The position numbers and the translations under genes were made by a program. The notes beneath the pieces are model-generated. The model had not been told where the DNA came from and searched no databases. It saw only the letters and a list, made by a program, of their open reading frames with translations. Shown here in pieces: positions 11,469 to 21,869 of a stretch of 27,301 bases of DNA. The stretch is from Choanephora cucurbitarum (Eukaryota; Mucoromycota; Mucoromycetes; Mucorales; Choanephoraceae): positions 1-27,301 of the forward strand of contig JAIWNI010000192.1 in the NCBI GenBank assembly GCA_025331435.1, written 5' to 3'. Numbering within the stretch: position 1 is the first letter of the stretch; each line of letters starts with the position of its first letter.

Positions 11469-11856
11469 TTTGATGACTAAGAGAGAAGTTGATATAGAAT
11501 ACAAAAAAAAAAAAAAAGAAGAAGTTGTAGCAACAAAAGGCTACTTTATATACCTTTTTTTCTTCTGATTATACTGCCTTGAATGAAAGAGATCGTTGAT
11601 CGAGGTCCTTTATCCTTACAACGAATTCAAAAAGAAAAATGAACTACTTGATCTTCGTGTTTAATGTAAGCCCCCATTCCTTCTCATTTACTTACTGTTT
11701 TTCTTTTCTGGTTTTACCTACTGCTTTGACTATCCAGACAAATACCTTGCATTTTTTCACGCAACTAACAGTGCACTTTTCTGTAGTTCGTATAATGGCA
11801 CTATTCTGTAGCTCGTATAATGGCACTTGTCTTTCACAATCCAGAGAACTATCTCT

Positions 11857-12049
11857 ACACACGCATACGCACACACATATACGCGCACATACGCACACAC
11901 ATACACACACGCATATACGCGCACATACACACACATACACACACACATACACACACACACACACACATACACACACATACACACACACATACACACACAC
12001 ATACACACACACATACACACACACATACACACACATACACACACACATA
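11857..12049. repeat. CA-rich minisatellite, unit A copy 3
   Basis: Shorter than the 214-bp arrays at 1304-1517 and 5740-5953, with a different order of CACACACATA and CGCACATA units. This shows array-length variation between copies. Confidence 0.95.
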
Positions 12050-12360
12050 TCATCTCCCTCACTCACACTCTTTCTCTTTTGTGTGTGTGTGTGTGTGTTC
12101 TTTTAGATTGTAAGACTAGTATAGCATTTACGTTACTATACAAACATAAATCATTGTCTTCTGAGCTACCGCAGAAGACATATAGTTACACTCATAGTAA
12201 AGGAATTGATCTGGTCAGGCTGTTGCAAGACTGGCTCGAAGTACTTATATTTAAAGCAAAGGCTGACAGGTTTGCACAATACTATTGCCTTTTTTTCCCT
12301 TTCTTTTCTCTAGCTTTGCTTGACCAGAAGAAGAAGCATCCTGGTTATGTCGTTTTTTAT

Positions 12361-13003
12361 ATAGTTTAGTTTATACTTATTATGCAAGAGAAAATAGTTT
12401 GTTAGTCAAGCCAGTACACAACAGCTATTGAATCAACAAGGGTAAAAACAAGGCACTTTTGAACAAAGTAATTACTATATCAGTGGATGCAACTGCACAA
12501 GTGATTGCATTATGAAAACAAATATAGAGTAACAAACAAAAGCTTTATTCGGGAATCAATAATATAATTAAGGATGAAAGCCTATTTAGCAATACGACTA
12601 GTGGTTCTTAGTAATTTGACGGTTACCATTGCCAGACTTGATTGCTATATGAAGTAGTTAGTATATCGTGTATAAGGCACAAGGTAGCAATCACTTACTC
12701 TTGTCAGCACCAAGAATGTTGTTGGGACTGAGGACATTGACATCAGTGATATCAACATCCTTAGCGATAGCAGCGTCACCGGGAACAGCAGCAACAAAGG
12801 CGACCATGGCGAAGATAGCAGAGAGGAAGAGAGTAGTGCGAACCATTTTGATGACTAAGAGAGAAGTTGATATAGAATACAAAAAAAAAAAAAAAAAGAA
12901 GAAGTTGTAGCAAAAAAGGCTACTTTATATACCTTTTTTTCTTCTGATTATACTGCCTTGAATGAAAGAGATCGTTGATCGAGGTCCTTTATCCTTACAA
13001 CGA
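12361..13003 (-). repeat. Half unit A carrying peptide variant B (minus)
   Basis: It runs from TTATACTTATTATGCAAGAG (about 12371) through the peptide 3' flank, gene and promoter, to TTACAACGAAT (about 13003), where it departs from unit A. It lacks the CT/TA microsatellite, the minisatellite and the hairpin. The mirror copy is 16217-16857. Confidence 0.85.
12598..12846 (-). CDS. Small secreted peptide precursor, variant B, copy 4 (two exons)
   Basis: Exon 1 is 12846-12699, the intron 12698-12645 and exon 2 12644-12598; the product has 64 residues. The signal peptide (residues 1-26) is identical to variant A. The mature part differs at about ten sites: AIAKDVDITDVNVLSPN replaces ALLEDIDISDVNVVSPN, GADK replaces AADK, and the tail reads NRQITKNH instead of NRHIAKND. 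The intron differs at only two bases and keeps TACTAAC. TATA box at 12923-12931. Intact as written. Confidence 0.8.
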
Positions 13004-14330
13004 ATGCCAGAAGAAAGAATTTGAATTAGTTGCAGGTCTGATTACATATTTGATTGCAAAGTACGGCTATTTGTTCTTTGCTCTTAGATTCTGCTTGCGT
13101 CTTACATACATAGCCAAATACAAAAGAGTAAGAGGCAGTTTGATATATAGAATTACTTATGAGCCACACTACTTAACTTTCAACACATGTCTTTTTTGGA
13201 GCAATCTTGCCTCATAAACGTCAGAACAGTGCTTTCTTGTGTTTCGATTTGTTCTCTTAAAGTAGCTTCCTTAGTCATATCAGAGAAGTTTTTTCTTTTT
13301 TTTTTATATATTATCGTTATCAACAAACGTAAACAATCAAGAAGAACCATATCTTCTTCTTCTTTTCGGAACACTGAACCGTGCAAATGCTTAGTATCTG
13401 TCAGATTTTTTCTCAAATCCATGCAAACAAGGTCCTGAGCTCAACTTCAAAAGAGGTAATTCTGAAGAATGGCAGTTTATTGAAACAAAACAAAAGAGCT
13501 AAGATGCTCTCTCTATCGGCACAATCTAGTAGCTGAAAACCCCATGTTTATATCATAGTAAATTACTCAGACAACTAAGTCAACTGAACAAACCAGCTAA
13601 AGATGGTTGTTCTGTTCCTGAAACATACGACTTAAAGTATAGTCTTTGTTATTCGCCACTACAGGCAATTATTTCAGTATGCAAGAAGAGATCTACTTGC
13701 CTATAAAAGGCAAGGATCGGACATGCATTGAGATCAAATCTGTGACATGCATAGTACATACTGTTAACCACTCTGAATAGAAAAAACGACTCGAATATCT
13801 GAACACACTGCAAATAAGACGTTTTGATCAAGTCTTTCGTGACATTGAACATTTTGCTTTTCTCCTCCCCCTCCCTTTTTTGGGGGGAGGGAGATGCATT
13901 TGATTGCAATTTATTTGGACTCACTAACGCGAGGCACCCAAAAAGCCAAAATCTCCGGAAAATCTAAGCAAGATTTCAAAAAACCCCCCCCCCCATCTCT
14001 CTAGTACCCATTCAAGTATTTAGCTATTACATCAGTTAGGCTTTAAGTCAAAACTGACTGTAGCGGCTACATCAGTAGCATATCTAGGCCGTCAAGTAGT
14101 GGCAAATCAAAAGACGTCCATGCAAGTATAAATCCAGAAAAACATTAGGAGGTTTCAATAGAAGAGTCAAACTGTGGGTTGGCTATATTCATCCTAACAC
14201 AGTTTCCTTTTTTGGGTAATACACCTCACCTTTTTCTACATCCTACTTTCTTGTATCTACAGCCGACTTGCTTTTTGCTAATCGCACCTTGACTGACTTG
14301 CTCTCAATAAAATAAATGAATCGAAGAGCT
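13004..14330. repeat. Inner inverted-repeat arm, left side, no clear gene
   Basis: Mirrored by 14892-16216 with scattered small indels. Short open frames here (for example 13180-13422 minus, ending TKEATLREQIETQESTVLTF) are shared with the other arm but show no known domain. A fragment of a host gene is possible. GC-rich mononucleotide runs occur near 13864-13893 and 13985-13995. Nothing else was recognised. Confidence 0.85.
13864..13893. repeat. C-run/T-run/G-run hairpin
   Basis: CTCCCCCTCCC, TTTTTT and GGGGGGAGGGAG can fold into a strong stem or another G-rich structure. The mirror at about 15329-15360 differs in G-run length, as expected for a region prone to polymerase or sequencing slippage. 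Confidence 0.7.
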
Positions 14331-14891
14331 GTAACATTCAATGTTTAATTAGCCGGCTTTAAGCCCATATTAATTAGATTTGCATTGAAGATCAAAAGTA
14401 ATACATGAAATGCTTGGGTAACAACAGCCTTCTGTGCATTAAATTCCAAACAAGAATACTTAAAGAGCACTGCATTAGCATTAGTAAAATTCTTGTATTT
14501 TTATTTTGAGTTTGCAGCCAAAGCAGATAAAAGTCTTTAGAAATTCGAAGAACTTTCTGAAAGGAAAGGGCATCAAGTCAAGAGTTGAGAGATGCTTTTG
14601 GTTCATAGAAAAAAAGGGCTTTAATGTGATATGTAACAAATACCAGGCATCTATAATAACAGCAAGAGAACGCAAAATAAACTCGATTTTTACTTAATAC
14701 TCAAAGTCAAAAAGAAAAAAAGGCACCAATTAAGACTAGGATACACATGTATTGTCTTGCCTTCTTGGTTATATTTGAAGTGAGCATTTTTGTTGCTTTC
14801 AAACACTTATTCTATTTACTTTATGCTATAATCATCTTTCGTATAATGAGTACATAGAATCATCAAGTATGCAGCTCATAGTAGGTCTTAT
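14331..14891. other. 561-bp single-copy spacer at the centre of the large inverted repeat
   Basis: Arms end at TCGAAGAGCT (14330) and restart at AGCTCTTCGA (14892). The spacer is AT-rich. It has a 63-residue open frame on + (14506-14697, with SRVERCFWFIEKKGFNVICN) and a 64-residue one on minus (14481-14675). The + frame is vaguely reminiscent of a transposase C-terminal helix but is not identifiable. No promoter or RNA gene was recognised. Confidence 0.7.
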
Positions 14892-16216
14892 AGCTCTTCG
14901 ATTCATTTATTTTATTGAGAGCAAGTCAGTCAAGGTGCGATTAGCAAAAGCAAGTCGGCTGTAGATACAAGAAAGTAGGATGTAGAAAAAGGTGAGGTGT
15001 ATTACCCAAAAAAGGAAACTGTGTTAGGATGAATATAGCCAACCCACAGTTTGACTCTTCTATTGAAACCTCCTAATGTTTTTCTGGATTTATACTTGCA
15101 TGGACGTCTTTTGATTTGCCACTACTTGACGGCCTAGATATGCTACTGATGTAGCCGCTACAGTCAGTTTTGACTTAAAGCCTAACTGATGTAATAGCTA
15201 AATACTTGAATGGGTACTAAGAGAGATGGGGGGGGGTTTTTTGAAATCTTGCTTAGATTTTCCGGAGATTTTGGCTTTTTGGGTGCCTCGCGTTAGTGAG
15301 TCCAAATAAATTGCAATCAAATGCATCTCCCTCCCCCCAAAAAAGGAGGGGGGGGAGGAGAAAAGCAAAATGTTCAATGTCACGAAAGACTTGATCAAAA
15401 CGTCTTATTTGCAGTGTGTTCAGATATTCGAGTCGTTTTTTCTATTCAGAGTGGTTAACAGTATGTACTATGCATGTCACAGATTTGATCTCAATGCATG
15501 TCCGATCCTTGTTATAGGCAAGTAGATCTCTTCTTGCATACTGAAATAATTGCCTGTAGTGGCGAATAACAAAGACTATACTTTAAGTCGTATGTTTCAG
15601 GAACAGAACAACCATCTTTAGCTGGTTTGTTCAGTTGACTTAGTTGTCTGAGTAATTTACTATGATATAAACATGGGGTTTTCAGCTACTAGATTGTGCC
15701 GATAGAGAGAGCATCTTAGCTCTTTTGTTTTGTTTCAATAAACTGCCATTCTTCAGAATTACCTCTTTTGAAGTTGAGCTCAGGACCTTGTTTGCATGGA
15801 TTTGAGAAAAATCTGACAGATACTAAGCATTTGCACGGTTCAGTGTTCCGAAAAGAAGAAGAAGATATGGTTCTTCTTGATTGTTTACGTTTGTTGATAA
15901 CGATAATATATAAAAAAAAAAAGAAAAAACTTCTCTGATATGACTAAGGAAGCTACTTTAAGAGAACAAATCGAAACACAAGAAAGCACTGTTCTGACGT
16001 TTATGAGGCAAGATTGCTCCAAAAAAGACATGTGTTGAAGTTAAGTAGTATGTGGCTCATAAGTAATTCTATATATCAAACTGCCTCTTACTCTTTTGTA
16101 TTTGGCTATGTATGTAAGACGCAAGCAGAATCTAAGAGCAAAGAACAAATAGCCGTACTTTGCAATCAAATATGTAATCAGACCTGCAACTAATTCAAAT
16201 TCTTTCTTCTGGCATT
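14892..16216. repeat. Inner inverted-repeat arm, right side
   Basis: Reverse complement of 13004-14330. Examples of differences: CTCTTAGTACCC versus CTCTAGTACCC, a 4-base deletion at about 15511 (CTTGTTATAGG versus CTTGCCTTTTATAGG in the complement of the left arm), and homopolymer lengths. The open frame fragment ending EATLREQIETQESTVLTFMR is at about 15940-16035. Confidence 0.85.
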
Positions 16217-16857
16217 CGTTGTAAGGATAAAGGACCTCGATCAACGATCTCTTTCATTCAAGGCAGTATAATCAGAAGAAAAAAAGGTATATAAAGTAGC
16301 CTTTTGTTGCTACAACTTCTTCTTTTTTTTTTTTTTTGTATTCTATATCAACTTCTCTCTTAGTCATCAAAATGGTTCGCACTACTCTTCCTCTCTGCTA
16401 TCTTCGCCATGGTCGCCTTTGTTGCTGCTGTTCCCGGTGACGCTGCTATCGCTAAGGATGTTGATATCACTGATGTCAATGTCCTCAGTCCCAAAACATT
16501 CTTGGTGCTGACAAGAGTAAGTGATTGCTACCTTGTGCCTTATACACGATATACTAACTACTTCATATAGCAATCAAGTCTGGCAATGGTAACCGTCAAA
16601 TTACTAAGAACCACTAGTCGTATTGCTAAATAGGCTTTCATCCTTAATTATATTATTGATTCCCGAATAAAGCTTTTGTTTGTTACTCTATATTGTTTTC
16701 ATAATGCAATCACTTGTGCAGTTGCATCCACTGATATAGTAATTACTTTGTTCAAAAGTGCCTTGTTTTTACCCTTGTTGATTCAATAGCTGTTGTGTAC
16801 TGGCTTGACTAACAAACTATTTTCTCTTGCATAATAAGTATAAACTAAACTATATAA
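16217..16857 (+). repeat. Half unit A carrying peptide variant B (plus)
   Basis: Mirror of 12361-13003. It joins full unit A at AAACTATATAAAAAACGACATAACC (about 16845-16870). Confidence 0.85.
16372..16617 (+). pseudogene. Small secreted peptide gene, variant B, copy 5 (frameshifted)
   Basis: Exon 1 is 16372-16516, the intron 16517-16570 and exon 2 16571-16617. Two bases are missing in the signal-peptide codons (ACTACTCTTCCTC instead of ACTACTCTCTTCCTC) and one later (CCCAAAACATT instead of CCCAACAACATT). The frame hits TGA after about 22 codons. Promoter (TATATAAAG 16288-16296), intron and 3' end are intact and otherwise identical to copy 4. Either a dead copy or one affected by uncorrected indels. 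Confidence 0.65.
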
Positions 16858-17169
16858 AAAACGACATAACCAGGATGCTTCTTCTTCTGGTCAAGCAAAG
16901 CTAGAGAAAAGAAAGGGAAAAAAAAGGCAATAGTATTGTGCAAACCTGTCAGCCTTTGCTTTATAAATATAAGTACTTCGAGCCAGTCTTGCAACAGCCT
17001 GACCAGATCAATTCCTTTACTATGAGTGTAAATATGTCTTCTGCGGTAGCTCAGAAGACAATGATTTATGTTTGTATAGTAACGTAAATGCTATACTAGT
17101 CTTACAATCTAAAAGAACACACACACACACAACAAAAAAGAAAGAGTGAGTGAGTGAGGGAGAGATGAT

Positions 17170-17328
17170 ATGTGTGTGTGTATGTGTGTGTATGTGTGTG
17201 TATGTGTGTGGTATGTGTGTGTGTATGTGTGTGTGTATGTGTGTATGTGTGTGTGTATGTGGTGTGTATGTGTGTGTATGTGTGTGTGTATGTGGTGTGT
17301 AGTGTGTATGTGTGTGTGTATGTGTGTG

Positions 17329-17367
<39 letters not shown>

Positions 17368-17443
17368 TGCGTATGTGCGCGTATATGCGTGTGTGTATGT
17401 GTGTGCGTATGTGCGCGTATATGTGTGTGCGTATGCGTGTGTA
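17170..17443. repeat. TG-rich minisatellite, unit A copy 4
   Basis: The longest of the four arrays. It has irregular TGTGGTGTG and TGTGTTGTG steps not seen in the others, suggesting independent change or consensus errors. Confidence 0.95.
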
Positions 17444-17832
17444 GAGATAGTTCTCTGGATTGTGAAAGACAAGTGCCATTATACGAGCTACAGAATAGTG
17501 CCATTATACGAACTACAGAAAAGTGCACTGTTAGTTGCGTGAAAAAATGCAAGGTATTTGTCTGGATAGTCAAAGCAGTAGGTAAAACCAGAAAAGAAAA
17601 ACAGTAAGTAAATGAGAAGGAATGGGGGCTTACATTAAACACGAAGATCAAGTAGTTCATTTTTCTTTTTGAATTCGTTGTAAGGATAAAGGACCTCGAT
17701 CAACGATCTCTTTCATTCAAGGCAGCAGTATAATCAGAAGAAAAAAAGGTATATAAAGTAGCCTTTTGTTGCTACAACTTCTTCTTTTTTTTTTTTTTGT
17801 ATTCTATATCAACTTCTCTCTTAGTCATCAAA

Positions 17833-18081
17833 ATGGTTCGCACTACTCTCTTCCTCTCTGCTATCTTCGCCATGGTCGCCTTTGTTGCTGCTGTTCCCGG
17901 TGACGCTGCTATCGCTAAGGATGTTGATATCACTGATGTCAATGTCCTCAGTCCCAACAACATTCTTGGTGCTGACAAGAGTAAGTGATTGCTACCTTGT
18001 GCCTTATACACGATATACTAACTACTTCATATAGCAATCAAGTCTGGCAATGGTAACCGTCAAATTACTAAGAACCACTAG
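17833..18081 (+). CDS. Small secreted peptide precursor, variant B, copy 6 (two exons)
   Basis: Exon 1 is 17833-17980, the intron 17981-18034 and exon 2 18035-18081; the 64-residue product is identical to copy 4. The TATA box is at 17750-17758 and a 3-bp CAG insertion is found upstream (GGCAGCAGTATAATC). It occupies the position that in the mirror arm holds variant A (copy 3), and its 3' flank is also variant B, which indicates gene conversion or unequal exchange from the neighbouring half unit. Intact as written. Confidence 0.8.
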
Positions 18082-18425
18082 TCGTATTGCTAAATAGGTT
18101 TCATCCTTAATTATATTATTGATTCCCGAATAAAGCTTTTGTTTGTTACTCTATTTGTTTCATAATGCAATCACTTGTGCAGTTGCATCCACTGATATAG
18201 TAATTACTTTGTTCAAAAGTGCCTTGTTTTTACCCTTGTGATTCAATAGCTGTTGTGTACTGGCTTGACTAACAAACTATTTTCTCTTGCATAATAAGCA
18301 TAAAATGAACTACATTGTGACGTTTCGGTACGGTTTGAGTAAGATGTAAGAAGAGAGACAAAAGGAGATACCTTTCAAGACTGGTTATACAGTTTATTCG
18401 GTTTATCAAAGTATTAGAGAAAAGA

Positions 18426-18470
<45 letters not shown>

Positions 18471-18548
18471 CTGTCTATTCTGACTCTTACAAGTATGTTT
18501 ATGGTAGTGGATGTTATGACAGTTTCATCTGTAACACCTTGGTGTGAC

Positions 18549-18648
18549 AGCATCCTTCAGAAACGCTAAAAAGCAGCCACTTTTTGAGAAAAAAAAAAAG
18601 ACTTATGAGATCCTGAGCTACATTTTCAGTTTCTAATTCTAAAAATGC
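18549..18648. other. Junction segment with sequence from the G-patch gene 3' flank
   Basis: GCATCCTTCAGAAACGCTAAA followed by AAGC at about 18549-18574, then AAGACTTATGA at about 18599, match in inverse orientation the DNA just downstream of the G-patch gene (about 4595-4631). The mirror arm at 10680-10752 has unrelated sequence at this place. Confidence 0.7.
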
Positions 18649-18722
18649 ACTTTCTTTCTCTTTTCTTTCTTTTCTCTTTCTCTTTCTCTTTTCTCTTTCT
18701 CTTTCTCTTTCTCTTTCTCTTG
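18649..18722. repeat. (CTTTCT)n microsatellite
   Basis: Mirror of the GAGAAA array at 10618-10669, longer and with CTTTTCT interruptions. Confidence 0.95.
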
Positions 18723-18799
18723 TTCTGTAGTTTGTAAGTGAAAAACTTCAAGCGATTGGCTTCTTCATTGAGACTTCAACCAACACGAATAGCAGTAAG

Positions 18800-20462
18800 A
18801 TGAACAATGCCTCTAGTGTTTTTTTTTTTGTGCTGGCTGTAATGAATCAGGTCCTTCGCGCAGAACATCACGTCTTTATCTTTTAAACCCTCACAACCAA
18901 GTCAACGAGGATATCCAAGCTAACAAAATTCGACAAGAGCAATCAATTGGCTTTGTTATTTGTTATTCATCTTGCCATAAACCCATAAACCCGGCCACTT
19001 ACGACGATCTCATGCTGGATGTAGGTTGATTCCTCGCGTTTTGGCTGGCGAGTTGATTGACCGAACAATAAGAAATATTGCAATGGACTTGAGTGCTATT
19101 CCTTCATCTCGCGACGATCTTGGCTTGATGAGTTGTGTTTGCACCCATTGTGGTGCTTTGATGTGGATTCGTGAGAGAATTTCGGCAACCAGCAGACATC
19201 GTCCTGAGTTTCAGCTTTGTTGTTGTAAAAGGAAATCTGTATTACCTTCTTTGTAATCAACATCTTTGGAAACTGCAGATGATCCCAAGTCAAGCGATGT
19301 TATTTCTAAGGAATTCCGAAAACAGAAAAACATTCGCTTACACAATAGTTCATTGTGCTCTATTTCACTTGGTGTTGATTTGGATTTGAATTTGGCGAAC
19401 AATAGATCTGGAACATACACATCTCGGATTCAGAGCAGCCCTTATCACTTGATTGGGTCTGCTGTGCCTATTGAAGGTGCGAATCCTAAGCTTGCTCAGA
19501 TATATACATTGATGATGCTGAACTTGAGCTTCAAAATCGCCATGCTATTGCCCCAGTGTTAACATTACAACGTCAAAAAAAACTACAAGAAGTGATGCAT
19601 CGGTTAAATCCCTTTGTACCTATTTCTAAAATATGGCGCAAGTTGTTAGTGAGCAAAGAAATAGTTTAAACACTGAGAACCAACAAAACGAAATTTTTTC
19701 TCTGAAAGACATCAGATTGGTCTAGAGCCGAAGGTGTTCCTAATTGAAGATGGTATAACAGGCTAACACATGGGTCTGAAATTGCAGCAGTTATCATTGA
19801 TAGTGAGAACGACGATGAAACGCCTAAATCTAGGGATACTGTCGTCCGATATCAAGATGACTCTCTTACAAGAGTCAATAAATCCAACCAGTACCACGAC
19901 TCATTGCATTGTGTTCTCCTGCTTCCTTTGGCGAGCATGGATGGAGTATTGGAACAAGAAACATCTCTGGCAGCCATAAGGTCACCATCATGAACAATTA
20001 TAGGTTCAAAAAATGGGCCAGAATAGACTTGTTTACGTTGGACACAGCCAAAAAAAAAAAAAGAAGAAAAAAGAAGTTGGGATATGAAATCTATCAAGGT
20101 CTACAAGATGGTATTCGCATTGATGATTCTATCGAGTCAATCAGTTCTCAAAAACATGGCAAATATTGGTAAAAGAGTCATTGCCATCTACGTTTATTGG
20201 TAGTCCTCGCCATATGATCCAGTGGTATCAAGATGCATTAAGTGTTGTTAGGCGATTTAGAAAGCCAGTTTACTTCATCACCTTCACATGCAATCCCAAA
20301 TGGCCGGAAATACAAGGAAAACTCCTCTTGCATCAAAAAGCTTCAGATAGACCTGATACTTGTTCAAAAGTCTTTCACCTTGAGCTTCCTGAGCTCTTAA
20401 TGACTTGAATAAGAAAAGCGTATTGGGCAAAGCTGCTGCTTATGTATATATGAATGAGTTTT
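18800..20462 (+). pseudogene. Helitron replicase, N-terminal and Rep part, arm B copy, interrupted by LINE
   Basis: It mirrors 10540-8868. From ATG 18800 the same blocks follow: NEDIQANKIRQEQSIGF, CTHCGALMWIRERIS (19026-19256), SLGVDLDLNLANN (19266-19562), SPRHMIQWYQDA and FITFTCNPKWPEI (20166-20408), ending AAAYVYMNEF then TAA. The in-frame TAA before the HUH motif is shared with the arm A copy, so it predates the duplication. This copy has extra 1-2 base deletions (for example near 19553, 19630, 19928 and 20178) absent from the other arm. The LINE lies directly after the shared stop. Confidence 0.87.
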
Positions 20463-20474
20463 AAAAGCATGGAC
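20463..20474. repeat. LINE target-site duplication, left copy
   Basis: AAAAGCATGGA, with an ambiguous C at 20474. The undisturbed site is at 8859-8869 on the other arm. Confidence 0.85.
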
Positions 20475-20476
20475 AC

Positions 20477-21736
20477 ATGGCTCTTTCCGCTAACGATCCG
20501 AATTCCAAAACGGGTGGCTTAACACCCAATCCTCCCAATAATAAACCACAACGCACAACACCTTCGTCGAGATCCTGGTCACAAATCGTGGGACGCAACG
20601 AACGCAAGTCTCTGCTTGGCCACAAAACGGCTCTGTCACCTCCACCACCATCAGCATCAGTTTCTTCAGAAACAGTCCTCCCCCAAAAGATCATTAAATC
20701 TCAAATCTGGCGTCCGGGTCATGGCGTCAATAGTCTTTTTATCGATATGTCAGGCCGTAAAGAAACTAAGTTAGAGTTCTTTAAGTTAGTTGCACTTCAA
20801 TATCCCACTAGAGTGGGAGTGCTGACTCAACAGGTTGGCTCATTAAGATTCGCTGAAATTAATTTTCCCCCAAACGATAAAGACTATGAACTTTTTCTGG
20901 AAAAGGGTCTTTGTATGAATAATCAAGACATAATTATGCCTTGTAGAGCATTAGCCAGCAATATGGAAGTCATGAGAATTCGCCTGTCCAAACTTCCCTT
21001 TTTGAAGGAAGTCGACCTTCTTCAGGGTCTGGAACAGAGTTTAAGCCCTTATGGACAAATTTTAGATGTTGGGATTTTCATTGAACCAGAAACTCAGACA
21101 TACACCTGCACAGGATATGCCATCCTGAATATTCACGCAGGCGAAAATATGGAGAGCTTTAAGCCATTAAGTCATTGTATTCCTTGGAACAATTCGCAGG
21201 ACAGTGATTTCTATGCAGTTTGGAATCAAATGCCTAAGTACTGCAATTACTGTCATCAAGAGGGACATACAGTAGCCGATTGCCCTCAAAGACGCAATAA
21301 ATACAAATGCTGGACTTGTGATGAAGCAGGTCACTTGGCAGCTAATTGTCCTCGTCGTGTTTCCCCTGCTAAGAAGGCCAAAGGTCTATTCGATATCTCT
21401 AAGCCTTTTGTCTTTTCTCCATCCAATGACGCCTCCCTTGATCCTGCGACTAAAACACACCATACGAAAAGGAAGAGAGTTCGCGAAAGTGTCGCAGACT
21501 CTCAACATATGCGATCCTCATACAGTTCCGATGAGCCAAAAGTTCCCTCATTCGCTGTAAATAAGCCAGCACCTATGGTACCTGAGCCCACCATGGCCAG
21601 CTCCCAAGACCTCCCTGATACGCAACCATCACTCCAAGCTAGTGATCTGGACTCTCAATTATTACCCATCCATCTAAAATCCCTGAGTAAAGTAGAGAAA
21701 CTTTTTGAGGATGAGGAAATGTTTGAAGGGATATAA
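20477..21736 (+). CDS. LINE ORF1, CCHC zinc-knuckle nucleic-acid-binding protein
   Basis: 419 residues. The N-terminal 70 are low-complexity and Pro/Ser rich. A central domain of about residues 80-220 (VNSLFIDMSGRKETKLEFF and PYGQILDVGIF, RRM-like in feel) precedes two CX2CX4HX4C knuckles, CNYCHQEGHTVADC (residues 256-269) and CWTCDEAGHLAANC (278-291). A basic stretch KRKRVRE and a Ser/Pro-rich tail follow. In the family, ORF1 protein coats the element RNA. The stop TAA at 21734-21736 is followed by 43 more in-frame codons (EEQILNTFNDASQF onward) to TAA at 21866-21868, so the original ORF1 was probably 463 residues long and the first stop may be a mutation. Confidence 0.88.
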   Translation: MALSANDPNSKTGGLTPNPPNNKPQRTTPSSRSWSQIVGRNERKSLLGHKTALSPPPPSASVSSETVLPQKIIKSQIWRPGHGVNSLFIDMSGRKETKLEFFKLVALQYPTRVGVLTQQVGSLRFAEINFPPNDKDYELFLEKGLCMNNQDIIMPCRALASNMEVMRIRLSKLPFLKEVDLLQGLEQSLSPYGQILDVGIFIEPETQTYTCTGYAILNIHAGENMESFKPLSHCIPWNNSQDSDFYAVWNQMPKYCNYCHQEGHTVADCPQRRNKYKCWTCDEAGHLAANCPRRVSPAKKAKGLFDISKPFVFSPSNDASLDPATKTHHTKRKRVRESVADSQHMRSSYSSDEPKVPSFAVNKPAPMVPEPTMASSQDLPDTQPSLQASDLDSQLLPIHLKSLSKVEKLFEDEEMFEGI

Positions 21737-21869
21737 GAGGAACAGATTCTCAACACCTTCAATGATGCGTCACAGTTTACCCATGACAATAGACCCGATT
21801 CTGTTCACCAGGAATCGCCCTCTGCATCGTCCGATGGAAGGGGACAACACAATGAAATAAGACAATAAA

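Larger units (their letters stand above)
10751..12360 (-). repeat. Unit A, third copy (minus), truncated
   Basis: It begins at TCACACCAAGGTGTTACAG (10753) and follows the 4629-6290 order through the CA minisatellite (11857-12049) and the hairpin. It breaks off at about 12355, where GGTTATGTCG is followed by TTTTTTATATAGTTTAG and a second, partial copy starts. The break is mirrored at about 16857. Confidence 0.9.
16858..18548 (+). repeat. Unit A, fourth copy (plus)
   Basis: Same order as the other unit A copies but in plus orientation, mirroring 10751-12360: hairpin, TG minisatellite 17170-17443, 25-bp tandem pair, promoter, peptide gene copy 6, TA/GA microsatellite 18427-18468 and the border CTGTAACACCTTGGTGTGAC (about 18530-18549). 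It differs from its mirror partner in carrying peptide variant B and in minisatellite structure. Confidence 0.9.

Noticed and set aside
12975..13217. 80-residue frame MIEVLYPYNECQ and its mirror at 16041-16244
   Set aside because: It starts inside the peptide promoter and crosses the repeat border; the mirror copy ends differently, and no motif is seen.
20461..20694. Minus-strand frame over LINE ORF1
   Set aside because: It lies antisense to an intact 419-residue zinc-knuckle ORF with family features.
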